Positions 35,122 through 42,507 of a stretch of DNA of 49,799 nt are shown piece by piece (the stretch's first letter is position 1; each line of letters begins with the position of its first letter). The stretch spans positions 1 through 49,799 of the forward strand of contig CAZTOZ010000062.1 in NCBI GenBank assembly GCA_964614535.1. Direction: 5' to 3'. Made by a program: the position numbers and the translations under genes. Source of the DNA: JALSHZ01 sp964614535. Its GTDB lineage: Bacteria; Pseudomonadota; Gammaproteobacteria; UWMA-0217. The notes beneath the pieces were generated by a model. The model saw only the letters and a program-made list of their open reading frames with translations, did no database searches and was not told the origin of the DNA.

Positions 35122-35910
35122 ATGGTGCCGGACATGCGCATGAAAAAGCCTCAACGCTCCCTTTTTCCTCTATTCGAACGTCGCCCCTTGGTGTCGCGGA
35201 CCGCCGTCGTGACGACGGTGCTGGCAATGGCGGGATTACCCTGCATCGCCGCGACCGACGACCACGAACGGGATTTGCGGATGTACGAGGAGGCCATCGG
35301 TCTCACCAGCGATCTGGCACACGGCAAGCGGGAGTACAAGGTCTGTGTCGTCTGTCACGAACCCGAAGGATGGGGAACCAAGGACGGCAAGTATCCGCAG
35401 ATTGCCGGACAACTGCGTGGCGTGATCATCAAGCAGTTGCAGGATATCCGCTCCCGCAACCGTGACAACCCCACCATGTTTCCGTTCGCCACCAGCCAGA
35501 TGCTGGATCGGCCGCAGGACATCGCCGACGTGGCCGGGTATATCGCCAACCTGCCGATGACCACCGATGTCGGTCATGGCGATGGCAAGGATCTGGAACA
35601 TGGCAAGAAGATGTATGACGAGCATTGCGCCGAATGTCATGGTGACCATGGCGAGGGTGATGTGGAGGATCTGGTGCCGTCACTCTACGGCCAACACTTC
35701 AAATATCTGGTGCGGCAGTTCGAATGGATCCGTGACGGCAAGCGCCGCAACGGCGACAAGAAGATGATCAAGCAGGCCCGTACCTTCAGCGAGCGCGACC
35801 TCAAGGCGGTGATGGACTATGTCTCGCGTCTGCCCGTGCCGGAGGAGAAGCGTGCCAAACCGGGCTGGAGAAACCCCGACTTCCCCGAATACATCCGCAA
35901 GGACGACTGA
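35122..35910 (+). CDS. Exported diheme cytochrome c (c4-like)
   Basis: The 262-residue protein has an N-terminal export signal (hydrophobic stretch about 27-42) and two c-type heme sites: C75-V-V-C78-H79 and C169-A-E-C172-H173, each followed by a class I cytochrome c domain. The two-domain arrangement (L-R-G-V-I-I-K-Q-L-Q-D and later Y-G-Q-H-F-K-Y-L-V-R-Q) is typical of c4/c553-like electron carriers in the periplasm. Candidate Met axial ligands are M127 and M206-region. The start at 35122 gives a long, arginine-rich n-region; ATGs at 35134 and 35140 are alternatives. The convergent neighbour is the ankyrin protein. Confidence 0.88.
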   Translation: MVPDMRMKKPQRSLFPLFERRPLVSRTAVVTTVLAMAGLPCIAATDDHERDLRMYEEAIGLTSDLAHGKREYKVCVVCHEPEGWGTKDGKYPQIAGQLRGVIIKQLQDIRSRNRDNPTMFPFATSQMLDRPQDIADVAGYIANLPMTTDVGHGDGKDLEHGKKMYDEHCAECHGDHGEGDVEDLVPSLYGQHFKYLVRQFEWIRDGKRRNGDKKMIKQARTFSERDLKAVMDYVSRLPVPEEKRAKPGWRNPDFPEYIRKDD

Positions 35911-35923
35911 TTCGAAGGAGGCG

Positions 35924-35953
35924 GGGCGGGGGCATCGCTTCGGTGCCCCGCCC
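35924..35953. terminator. GC-rich hairpin between convergent genes
   Basis: GGGCGGGGGCA (35924-35934) pairs with TGCCCCGCCC (35944-35953) with one bulged G. It lies 13 bases after the cytochrome stop and before the end of the convergent ankyrin gene. There is no T-tract, so it may stabilise 3' ends or act as a weak bidirectional terminator. Confidence 0.5.
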
Positions 35954-35991
35954 GTCGCTCATGATGGAATCGACCCCGTTTTGACGATGGA

Positions 35992-36942
35992 TCAGCGGAT
36001 GGCTTGCTGCAGCCGTTCGACGATCTTGTCGTTACCGGCCTTGCGCGCAATGGCCAGTGCGTCCTCTCCCTGTTCGTTCTTCAGTTTGGGGTCGGCGTTG
36101 TGTTGCAGCAGCGCATCCACGATCTCCGCATAACCGCCAGCCGCGGCTTCCATCAGCGCCGTGGTGCCGTCCTCGTCCTGAATGTTCGGATCGGCGCCCG
36201 CTTCGAGCAGCATCTCGACGATCTTCGTGTGGCCCTCGCTCGCCGCCCAGATCAGCGCCGTGGCCCCCTCCTTGTCCTGCATGTCGAGTGTCGCGCCCTT
36301 GTCGAGCAGCAGGCGGAGCAGCTTTTCGTCCCCCTTGCCCGCGGCGATCATCAGCAGCGTTGTGTTGTTGTTGTCCCGGCAATCGACCTGGGCGCCGGCC
36401 TTGAGCAGGCGTTCCACCACGTCGGCGTGGCCCTCTTCGGCCGCCAGCAGGGACGCGGTGCGCCCTTTCTTGTCGGCCGCGCGGAAATCGGCGCCTTTGT
36501 AGAGCAGCTGTTCCACCATGTCGGTGAGGCCGTACTTGGAGGCGATCATCAGCGCGTTCCAGCCGGCACGGGTTCGGGCGTAGAGGTCGGCGCCCCGTTC
36601 CAGCAGCAAGGCGGTGATGACGAAGTGACCGTTCTCCGCTGCGAAGGTCAGGGCGGTTTCGCCATTGCGGTCACGAATGTTCACGTCGGCGCCCCGGTTG
36701 AGCAGTTCGCTGACGACGTCGATGTGTCCCTCGCCAGCGGCCAGCATCAGCGCGGTCACCCCGGCCTTGTTCTGGCTGTCGATGTCGATGTGTTCCTCGT
36801 CCAGCAGCCGGGCCACCGTCTTGACATCGCCGTCGGCGGCAGCGGCCCTGAGCTGCGCTTCGAGAATGGACTTTTCCGCCGCTTGCAGGGGCAGGGCGAT
36901 CAGGGCGAACAGCAACAGCGTGGCGATATGGAGGTGCTTCAT
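35992..36942 (-). CDS. Exported ankyrin-repeat protein
   Basis: The 316-residue protein has a signal peptide (LLLFALIALPLQA, cleavage after about residue 22) and about nine consecutive ankyrin repeats from residue 28 to the end. Their spacing is very regular at 33 residues, and the consensus G-x-T-A-L-x-x-A-A-x-x-G-H is clear (for example G-V-T-A-L-M-L-A-A-G-E-G-H at 61-73). Nothing else is present, so it should be a periplasmic binding scaffold. I chose the ATG at 36942 because it starts the signal peptide; an ATG at 36987 would give a less typical leader. It lies between two multiheme cytochrome genes on a shared side of the cluster, which suggests a role with redox proteins, but this is inference. 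Confidence 0.9.
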   Translation of the reverse strand: MKHLHIATLLLFALIALPLQAAEKSILEAQLRAAAADGDVKTVARLLDEEHIDIDSQNKAGVTALMLAAGEGHIDVVSELLNRGADVNIRDRNGETALTFAAENGHFVITALLLERGADLYARTRAGWNALMIASKYGLTDMVEQLLYKGADFRAADKKGRTASLLAAEEGHADVVERLLKAGAQVDCRDNNNTTLLMIAAGKGDEKLLRLLLDKGATLDMQDKEGATALIWAASEGHTKIVEMLLEAGADPNIQDEDGTTALMEAAAGGYAEIVDALLQHNADPKLKNEQGEDALAIARKAGNDKIVERLQQAIR

Positions 36943-37048
36943 GACGGATGCCTGGTGGCTGATGGTACGGAGTACAGCATATTTCATCTGGTTGCGAGAT
37001 ACGATGATAGGGGTCAACCGGAGCGTGACGGCCGGACCCCCGGGACCT

Positions 37049-37615
37049 TCAAGTTTCGTCTTCCTCGTCGGGCTCGTCGGGTTCCTCGTGTGCAATGCCC
37101 TTGTGGCAGTCGATGCAGGTTTTGCCCTTGTCCGGGGCGCTGGCGTGCTTCTTGCGCGCGATGCGATCCTGTTCGGAGAGGTCCATCGATTCGAAGTCGT
37201 GGCAACCCTTGCACTCCCGCGAATCCGATGCCTTCAGCCTGGCCCAGACCCGGTTGGCCATCTCCCAGCGGTGCTTTTCGAACTTCTCCTTGTTGTCGAT
37301 GGTGCCGAGAATCTCGTGATAGACGTCCTTGGCGGCCATCACCTTGGCAACCATCTTCGGAATGAACTGTTTCGGCACGTGGCAGTCGGAACAGGTTGCC
37401 CGGACACCCGAGGCGTTCTTGTAGTGAACCGTCTCCTTGTATTCCTCGAGGTTCCACTGCATCGAGTGGCAGGAGGTGCAGAACGCCATCTCATTGGTGT
37501 AGTGGAGGCCCGTGCCGAAAGCTCCGGCGAAGACGATGCCGCCCAGGAACACCAGGGCAAGGAGAATCCACGGAAACTTTCTGCGCTTGGTCGAGGGGGT
37601 GTCGTGATCGATCAT
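37049..37615 (-). CDS. NapC/NirT-family tetraheme cytochrome c
   Basis: The 188-residue protein has one N-terminal membrane helix (about 14-34) followed by four c-heme motifs: C46-T-S-C-H50, C75-S-D-C-H79, C135-K-G-C-H139 and C167-I-D-C-H171. The segment Y-T-N-E-M-A-F-C-T-S-C-H-S-M just after the helix is the NapC/NirT signature with the distal Met ligand. These proteins take electrons from quinol to periplasmic reductases such as NapAB, TorA or nitrite reductase. No partner reductase is visible within the window, so the acceptor is unknown. An acidic tail (EEPDEPDEEDE) ends the protein. It lies 106 bp upstream of the ankyrin gene on the same strand. Confidence 0.92.
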   Translation of the reverse strand: MIDHDTPSTKRRKFPWILLALVFLGGIVFAGAFGTGLHYTNEMAFCTSCHSMQWNLEEYKETVHYKNASGVRATCSDCHVPKQFIPKMVAKVMAAKDVYHEILGTIDNKEKFEKHRWEMANRVWARLKASDSRECKGCHDFESMDLSEQDRIARKKHASAPDKGKTCIDCHKGIAHEEPDEPDEEDET

Positions 37616-38195
37616 GGATGAGCCTTTGGTCTGTGTCGTTGTCGAACCACCCACCCGGCTGCCTGCTGTTGGTCGTCGTGGTGGAGGAAGCCGTCGTCGG
37701 GGTGGCTTTTCTGTTAATCAGGCGATAGCCAGCCCATTTTCAGGACCAACTACTGCAAGCCGTTGAGGCGTTGGCGCACTGCTCCGAGTCGCCCGCATCG
37801 GCCAGTTCCGGCATATCCCTTGTGTCGGATATCGCCCCCGCAATCCTGGTTGCCGGGTTGGGTGTACGGGGTATCTCCCGGCGCGACCCAGGGCCCGGTG
37901 CGTTTCTGCACTCGGACGGCCGGTGGATGGGATCCGCCGGTCCTGGCGCCGTGGAGATTCGCAACGTTCGCTGGATAGTACAAAAAACCCCCCACCTTGT
38001 AAAAATCGCATCCTCCGTTCGCGGCCCGCCAAAAGGCACCGGTGGATGCGGGTCGCGGTTGTGTGCTGCTAGAATGTCCCCAGTCCGCATCGGCCGGGGC
38101 CATCCGTGGCTGTCGCCAGCCACCGGAGCGTGCGGGAGCCAACCGGCCTCGGGAAATTTTCCTGCATCCTATTAATCAATTGAGGGTTCAAAACG
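37616..38195. other. 580-bp region without a recognisable gene
   Basis: Between the tetraheme cytochrome (minus) and the DUF2892 gene (plus) several overlapping frames are open on both strands (for example 37771-38175 plus, 37740-38123 minus). Their translations are rich in Arg, Pro, Ser and Trp without any pattern I recognise, as expected of chance frames in GC-rich DNA. Around 37980-38010 the sequence becomes A-rich (CAAAAAACCCC, GTAAAAATC), and an upstream region for the DUF2892 gene must lie near 38100-38190. I see no RNA gene or mobile element. Confidence 0.5.
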
Positions 38196-38402
38196 ATGAC
38201 AGTCAACAGAGCCGTTACGATTTTCGCTGGATTCATGATCATGCTCAGCCTGGCCCTGGCCCACATCATGGGGCAGATCGACATCACCAGGATGAGCTGG
38301 CTTTGGTTCACCGCTTTCGTTGGTTTCAATCTGTTCCAGTCCGGGTTCACCGGTTTCTGTCCGCTGGCCAGCATCCTGCGGAAAATGGGCTTGAAGGATT
38401 GA
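38196..38402 (+). CDS. DUF2892 (YgaP-like) small inner-membrane protein
   Basis: The 68-residue protein has two membrane helices (about 7-25 and 32-50) and the DUF2892 pattern: N-R-A-V-T-I-F-A-G near the N-terminus and F-V-G-F-N-L-F-Q-S-G-F-T-G-F-C-P-L with a single cysteine. This is the domain found in E. coli YgaP behind a rhodanese domain. Stand-alone copies are often near sulfur or thiol genes. TGAGGG lies about 7-12 bases before the ATG. It is convergent with the Lnb-like gene. Confidence 0.87.
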   Translation: MTVNRAVTIFAGFMIMLSLALAHIMGQIDITRMSWLWFTAFVGFNLFQSGFTGFCPLASILRKMGLKD

Positions 38403-38408
38403 GCCTCG

Positions 38409-38443
38409 CGCCCATCGTCCCGCAGTGCGCGGGGAGATGGGCG
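38409..38443. terminator. Long GC-rich hairpin between convergent genes
   Basis: CGCCCATC (38409-38416) pairs perfectly with GATGGGCG (38436-38443), and an inner part (TCCCGC against GCGGGGA) extends the stem. It fills almost the whole 42-bp gap between the stop of the DUF2892 gene and the stop of the Lnb-like gene. The lack of a T-tract leaves its termination strength uncertain. Confidence 0.6.
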
Positions 38444-38444
38444 G

Positions 38445-40439
38445 TCAGTGGTATTGTTTGATCCGGATGGTCACGATCGTGTCGTCCGACACATCGCTCG
38501 AGGCGCGTTTGGAAACTTCGGCCTCCACGGCGAGGTCACGAGCCAATGCTTGACCGAGTCGGATGGATCCTCCCATGTCCTGTGTGCCGTTGCCGGCATC
38601 CTGCACAGCCATGATCTCCAGTTTCAGTCGGGCGCCAGCCCATGGTTGGGAAAGAATGCCCGCTCGTAGCGTTCCCAGCAGGGTGTTCTCCCGTTCCAGG
38701 TCGGCGTCGTGGATGGCGCTGATCTCGGCAAAAAGATAGCGGATCGTCCCTGCCACCTTCGTGTCGTAGGCCAGGCCGGCTCCCCCCAGTGCCGTGAACC
38801 GCGGACGGTCTGCCGCCGATTCACGGTGCCAGCCGAATCGCGTGTGCCAGGAGAGCGGTTTGAACAACCGGTCGCGTGGTTCGAGCGACTCGATGTCCAG
38901 CAGGGTCAACGATTTCAGGAAAAGTGCTCTTCGCCGGTCGTCCCATCCTGCCGCCACCCCCAGAAAGTCGATCGATGCGCTGCGGCTGAAGCCCGGTGCC
39001 GGATCGAGGAGGTCATGGTAGGCCGGGCGAAATTCTATCCATGAAACCTCGAGACGGTCGCTGCGGTCGATGGCCAGTGTCACACGTCCGGTGCCATGTC
39101 CCAGATCCGGAGAAACCGTCGGTGCTTCGACAGGCAGGGCGGAACCCTGAACCCCCAGCTGGCTTCTGGCCATCAGTACCTTGCGTTCTTCCTCCCCCGG
39201 CGTCAGTGTCGACTCGTCTTTTCTCAGGAATCGTCGATAGCGCAGATAGTCGATCATCAGATCGAGGATGGCGGCGCGTTCTTCCTTGCGCAGCCGGTCG
39301 AGTTCAGTGGAAATGGCATCGACCCCATCGTCGATGCCGCGGTAGGCCAGGGTTTCGAGGTGGGCCGGGAGTTTGTCGATCCGCGCCTTGATGCGCCGGC
39401 TGGTGGAGGCATGGAAAGTCGGCTTTCCGATGAGGTCGCGTTGCTTCAGCAGGCGGATGGTATCGACCGGGATCGTCCAGATGCCAAAACGATCGGTGAG
39501 GCGATCTTCGGCCGTGGTGACATCGAGCAACGACAACAGATGGTACGAACAGTTTTCGTGCGCAAAATAGTAGTCGTATTCCGCGATCAACATTTCATAG
39601 GCGTGTCTTGTCACGAGATCGATGTCGGCCTGGCTCAATTTCAGCGGATATTCCCAGATGTCGCGGTTTTCCATCTGGCCATACTCCCGCAGTTTGAGGT
39701 GATAGGGGAGCGCCGTGAATCTGCCCGGGAACCCGCCGGACAGGCCGTTGATGGCGTAGGAGAATGCCGATGTGTCGGCTGGTATCTCCGCCGCGAAGTT
39801 GAGACTCATGTTGAGCATGCGCGTTTCTGGCGCCTGGTTGGCATGGTCGAATCGCAGCAAGGTGTGGCCGAAGGCCGAGGAGGGGCTGTTGGGATGTTCC
39901 GAAGGGAAGATCAGGGTGAGCCGTTCGGGCTTCAGGAATCGTTTGAAGCGCTCGAATTCGGTACACCGCTGTTTGGGAATCAGATCCTGCAGCTCACCGA
40001 GCTGTTGGAATAGCCAGTGACGGCGGGCTACGAAGCGGCAGTAGGGGGTGAGCCGCATCGGTGGTTTGGCGTGCCGTGAAAAAAAAGCCGCGATGGTTGC
40101 TTCCAGCTCCTTTTCCGGGTCGTTCTTGCCGTTGTCCGAGAGAAAAAACCACTCACCGTCGATTTCACTGATGCTTTTCCCTGTATCGCGCTCGCTTCGG
40201 TAGTGGAGCAATGCCTGCCATAAGTCGGCGTCCGCCAACCGCCGCTCCCGGCTTGCCTGTATCAACCGGGTGATGGGGTGGTCCGGGTCGGCCGCGGCAG
40301 CGTCGACGGCAGCGTCGAAATCGCCTCGTCGCAGAAAATCCCCGACACCGGAGGCGTTGCCGGTCGCGATAGAGGCCAACGTCAGCAGCAGCGCCAGCGT
40401 GGCCGGAATAAACCGTTGCAGAATATTGGGGGGTTGCAT
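38445..40439 (-). CDS. DUF4105 protein, Lnb-like (lipoprotein N-acyltransferase-related) envelope protein
   Basis: The 664-residue protein starts with a signal peptide (LALLLTLASIATGNAS). The central domain (about 165-310) has the DUF4105 hallmarks: S-S-A-F-G-H192-T-L-L-R-F and Y-Y-F-A-H-E-N-C297-S-Y-H-L-L, a Cys-His pair in a papain-like layout. This family has been connected with lipoprotein N-acylation (Lnb) in bacteria using that instead of Lnt. The C-terminal half (about 400-664) is beta-rich and may be barrel-like. The ATG at 40439 is chosen; a GTG at 40451 is in frame. A terminator hairpin lies only 16 bases upstream of the start. The N-acyltransferase role is a family-level inference. 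Confidence 0.78.
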   Translation of the reverse strand: MQPPNILQRFIPATLALLLTLASIATGNASGVGDFLRRGDFDAAVDAAAADPDHPITRLIQASRERRLADADLWQALLHYRSERDTGKSISEIDGEWFFLSDNGKNDPEKELEATIAAFFSRHAKPPMRLTPYCRFVARRHWLFQQLGELQDLIPKQRCTEFERFKRFLKPERLTLIFPSEHPNSPSSAFGHTLLRFDHANQAPETRMLNMSLNFAAEIPADTSAFSYAINGLSGGFPGRFTALPYHLKLREYGQMENRDIWEYPLKLSQADIDLVTRHAYEMLIAEYDYYFAHENCSYHLLSLLDVTTAEDRLTDRFGIWTIPVDTIRLLKQRDLIGKPTFHASTSRRIKARIDKLPAHLETLAYRGIDDGVDAISTELDRLRKEERAAILDLMIDYLRYRRFLRKDESTLTPGEEERKVLMARSQLGVQGSALPVEAPTVSPDLGHGTGRVTLAIDRSDRLEVSWIEFRPAYHDLLDPAPGFSRSASIDFLGVAAGWDDRRRALFLKSLTLLDIESLEPRDRLFKPLSWHTRFGWHRESAADRPRFTALGGAGLAYDTKVAGTIRYLFAEISAIHDADLERENTLLGTLRAGILSQPWAGARLKLEIMAVQDAGNGTQDMGGSIRLGQALARDLAVEAEVSKRASSDVSDDTIVTIRIKQYH

Positions 40440-40454
40440 TGTCCGTGGCACAGA

Positions 40455-40482
40455 AAAAAGCCCGTGAAATCACGGGCTTTTT
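40455..40482 (-). terminator. Rho-independent terminator of the DUF3015 gene pair
   Basis: AAAAAGCCCGTG (40455-40466), loop AAAT, and CACGGGCTTTTT (40471-40482) form a perfect stem with A/T tails on both sides. On the minus strand it closes the DUF3015 transcript 24 bases after its stop. Its other end is 16 bases from the ATG of the Lnb-like gene, so any promoter of that gene has to overlap it, or it depends on read-through. Confidence 0.88.
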
Positions 40483-40505
40483 CCGATGGGTCCACTGATG
40501 CTGGA

Positions 40506-40991
40506 TCAGTCGACGTATTTCGCCAGGGCAGGATCGTTGCGCATGGCGAGATTCAGTGAATCCAGCATCTCGCTGGGGGAGTCCGCTGAGGCGAAAAGAT
40601 CGTTGTAACGCTGCTGGGTGAGGCGCTCGAAGCTGGAGATGTCCTCGCTCTCGACGCCCATCAAATAACCCAGTGCGACCAGGTGTTGGCCATGTCCACG
40701 GGCGGCATCGGTCGAGATCTGATCCATGTTGGATGCCACGAATGTCTTCTTCAGTTGCTCCACCTCGACCGCCTTGGTGGTGTCGCAACCCATCAGGCCG
40801 CCACCGGTCGTCATGAAGAACGTGTTGGGGATCAGGCCGTTGATGATGGCGGCGGCAATATGAGGCCCTTTGCCCTTTTGCCCCTTCATCACCTCGGCGC
40901 CGATGCCGCAGCCCGCGCCCCCATCGGCGAAGGCGACCGAAGTCGTCGCAGCGATGGAAAGTGTTGCAATCAGTGTCGTAATCTTTTTCAT
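40506..40991 (-). CDS. DUF3015-family exported protein (copy 1)
   Basis: The 161-residue protein has a signal peptide (IATLSIAATTSVAFA) and a mature part with G-A-G-C-G-I-G near the N-terminus and M-G-C-D-T-T later, two cysteines likely forming a disulfide. It then has A-S-N-M-D-Q-I-S-T-D-A-A-R-G-H-G-Q-H-L and Q-Q-R-Y-N-D-L-F. This pattern belongs to DUF3015, periplasmic proteins of unknown function. The ATG at 40991 has GAGAGAGCGAAG upstream. It lies 14 bp after its paralog and shares a transcript with it. Confidence 0.85.
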   Translation of the reverse strand: MKKITTLIATLSIAATTSVAFADGGAGCGIGAEVMKGQKGKGPHIAAAIINGLIPNTFFMTTGGGLMGCDTTKAVEVEQLKKTFVASNMDQISTDAARGHGQHLVALGYLMGVESEDISSFERLTQQRYNDLFASADSPSEMLDSLNLAMRNDPALAKYVD

Positions 40992-41005
40992 CTTCGCTCT
41001 CTCCC

Positions 41006-41488
41006 TCAGTGGCTGGCGTACTTGGCGAGTACCGGGTCCGTGAGCATGCTTTGGTCGAGCATTGCCAGCCACTCACTGGAATCGGTCTGTTGTCCATTGA
41101 ACAGTGTTTCGTAACGAGACTGTGTCATCGCAAAAAATGCCGGCCGGTCCTGCGGCGCGATTTCGAGCAATGCGGCCAGTGATTGCAAATGCTCGCCACC
41201 ACCACGTGCGGCATCGGCGGCGATGTTGTCGAGATTGCTGGCCACGTAGAGATTGCGCTGGAATTGCGCGGTGATGACGGTCTCCGCATTGCATCCCAGG
41301 CTGTCGAAGGTGATGCCGAAGAGCTGATTGGAACTGGTGCCGTTGGTGGTGGCCGCCAGAACATGTGGTCCCAGGCCGGTCTGTCCGGCGAAGATCTGCT
41401 GCCCCAGGCCACAGCCGGGATTGGCCGTTGTGATCATGGGAAGCGCGAGAAGCGAAGGTGCTAAGATCGCTGCGATACGTTTTTTCAT
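41006..41488 (-). CDS. DUF3015-family exported protein (copy 2)
   Basis: This 160-residue protein is a clear paralog of the downstream gene: same signal peptide layout (LAPSLLALPMITTA), the same two cysteines (N-P-G-C-G-L-G and L-G-C-N-A-E), the same A-S-N-L-D-N-I-A-A-D-A-A-R-G-G-G-E-H-L core and Q-S-R-Y-E-T-L-F, and the same ending D-P-V-L-A-K-Y. The copies have diverged well outside these motifs, so the duplication is old or function has split. First gene of the pair; the 53-bp gap to the divergent hydrolase gene must contain its promoter. Confidence 0.85.
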   Translation of the reverse strand: MKKRIAAILAPSLLALPMITTANPGCGLGQQIFAGQTGLGPHVLAATTNGTSSNQLFGITFDSLGCNAETVITAQFQRNLYVASNLDNIAADAARGGGEHLQSLAALLEIAPQDRPAFFAMTQSRYETLFNGQQTDSSEWLAMLDQSMLTDPVLAKYASH

Positions 41489-41541
41489 AACGAAATCCCT
41501 TTTTCTGTTTTTGTGCAGGACCGGTTATAGGGGAATCCCGA

Positions 41542-42507
41542 ATGAGTGTCAAACCCGCCTGGCCGGGCGTAACGATCTCTCCATCACGGTGGGTGGCTCT
41601 GCTGATACGCCCGTGGCGGAGCCTTTGCATCGGCTCGGTGTCGTTGCTGCTCGGCTGTGGCGGTGTGTTCTTCGTGCCGCAAGGCAAGCTGGTGGCCACG
41701 CCTGGGGACTTCGAGGTTCGTTACCGTGAAGTCTCGATCGAGCCGGCTCCCGGGGTCTTCCTGCATGGCTGGTTCCTGCCGGGGAAGCCGCCGGTCGGAG
41801 CAACCATCGTTTTTCTTCATGGCAATGCCCAGAACATCAGTTACCATCAGGCCAGCGTCCTGTGGTTGCCGAGGCGTCACTTCAATGTCCTGCTCTACGA
41901 CTATCGCGGGTATGGTCGTTCCGGTGGCGTTTCGACCGTGGAAAACGCAATCGAGGATTTCGGCGCGGTGATGGCGACCGTTGCGAAGCAGCCGGAAGCG
42001 GCCGGGCGGCCGGTCGTCGTTTTCGGACAGAGCCTGGGTGCCTCGCTCGCCATCGCCGCGGTGGCACGATGGCAAGATCGCTATCCGGTGGCCGCCGTCG
42101 TGCTCGACAGCCCATTTTCCGATTTTCGCGGTATCGTCCGGGAGAAAGTGTCCGCCGTGTGGTGGTTGCGACCGGTATCGATTTTCGTGCCGGTATTGAT
42201 TCCCGGCGAGCCGGTGTTGCGGGAGGATATCGCCAAGCTCGCGCCGACACCGGTGTTGCTGATCCATGGCGCCGATGACGGGATCGTTCCGCCGCAACAC
42301 AGCCGTCTTCTCTATCACGCGGCCGGGAGGCCGCGTGAGCTGTGGATCGTCCCCGGTGCGCGGCATATTGCGTCGTTGGGGAAAGAGGCGGTGAGGGCGC
42401 GGTTGATCGCTTACCTCGACCGGGTGCTCAATACCCCGCCAGCAAGTCGGCAAACCCCAGATACTGCACGGTCTCGCCTTTCGAGACCGTCCGGTTCTCG
42501 GGAATGA
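41542..42507 (+). CDS. Alpha/beta hydrolase, probable lipoprotein or membrane-anchored
   Basis: The 321-residue protein has a hydrophobic N-terminal segment ending in a lipobox-like L-L-L-G-C39 and then a BEM46/YfhR-type alpha/beta hydrolase domain: F-L-H-G-N-A-Q-N, L-Y-D-Y-R-G-Y-G-R-S, nucleophile S164 in F-G-Q-S-L-G-A-S, D246 in I-H-G-A-D-D-G-I-V-P, and H275 in A-R-H-I-A-S. The catalytic triad is complete; the substrate is unknown. The last ~27 codons overlap the 3' end of moeA on the other strand by 80 bp. These residues (Arg/Ser/Pro-rich) lie beyond the fold and are probably read-through of a former stop. Confidence 0.87.
   Translation: MSVKPAWPGVTISPSRWVALLIRPWRSLCIGSVSLLLGCGGVFFVPQGKLVATPGDFEVRYREVSIEPAPGVFLHGWFLPGKPPVGATIVFLHGNAQNISYHQASVLWLPRRHFNVLLYDYRGYGRSGGVSTVENAIEDFGAVMATVAKQPEAAGRPVVVFGQSLGASLAIAAVARWQDRYPVAAVVLDSPFSDFRGIVREKVSAVWWLRPVSIFVPVLIPGEPVLREDIAKLAPTPVLLIHGADDGIVPPQHSRLLYHAAGRPRELWIVPGARHIASLGKEAVRARLIAYLDRVLNTPPASRQTPDTARSRLSRPSGSRE

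Noticed and set aside
37740..38175. Overlapping 127-134-codon frames on both strands in the 580-bp gap
   Set aside because: No recognisable domain, signal or membrane segment; composition fits chance frames in GC-rich DNA.
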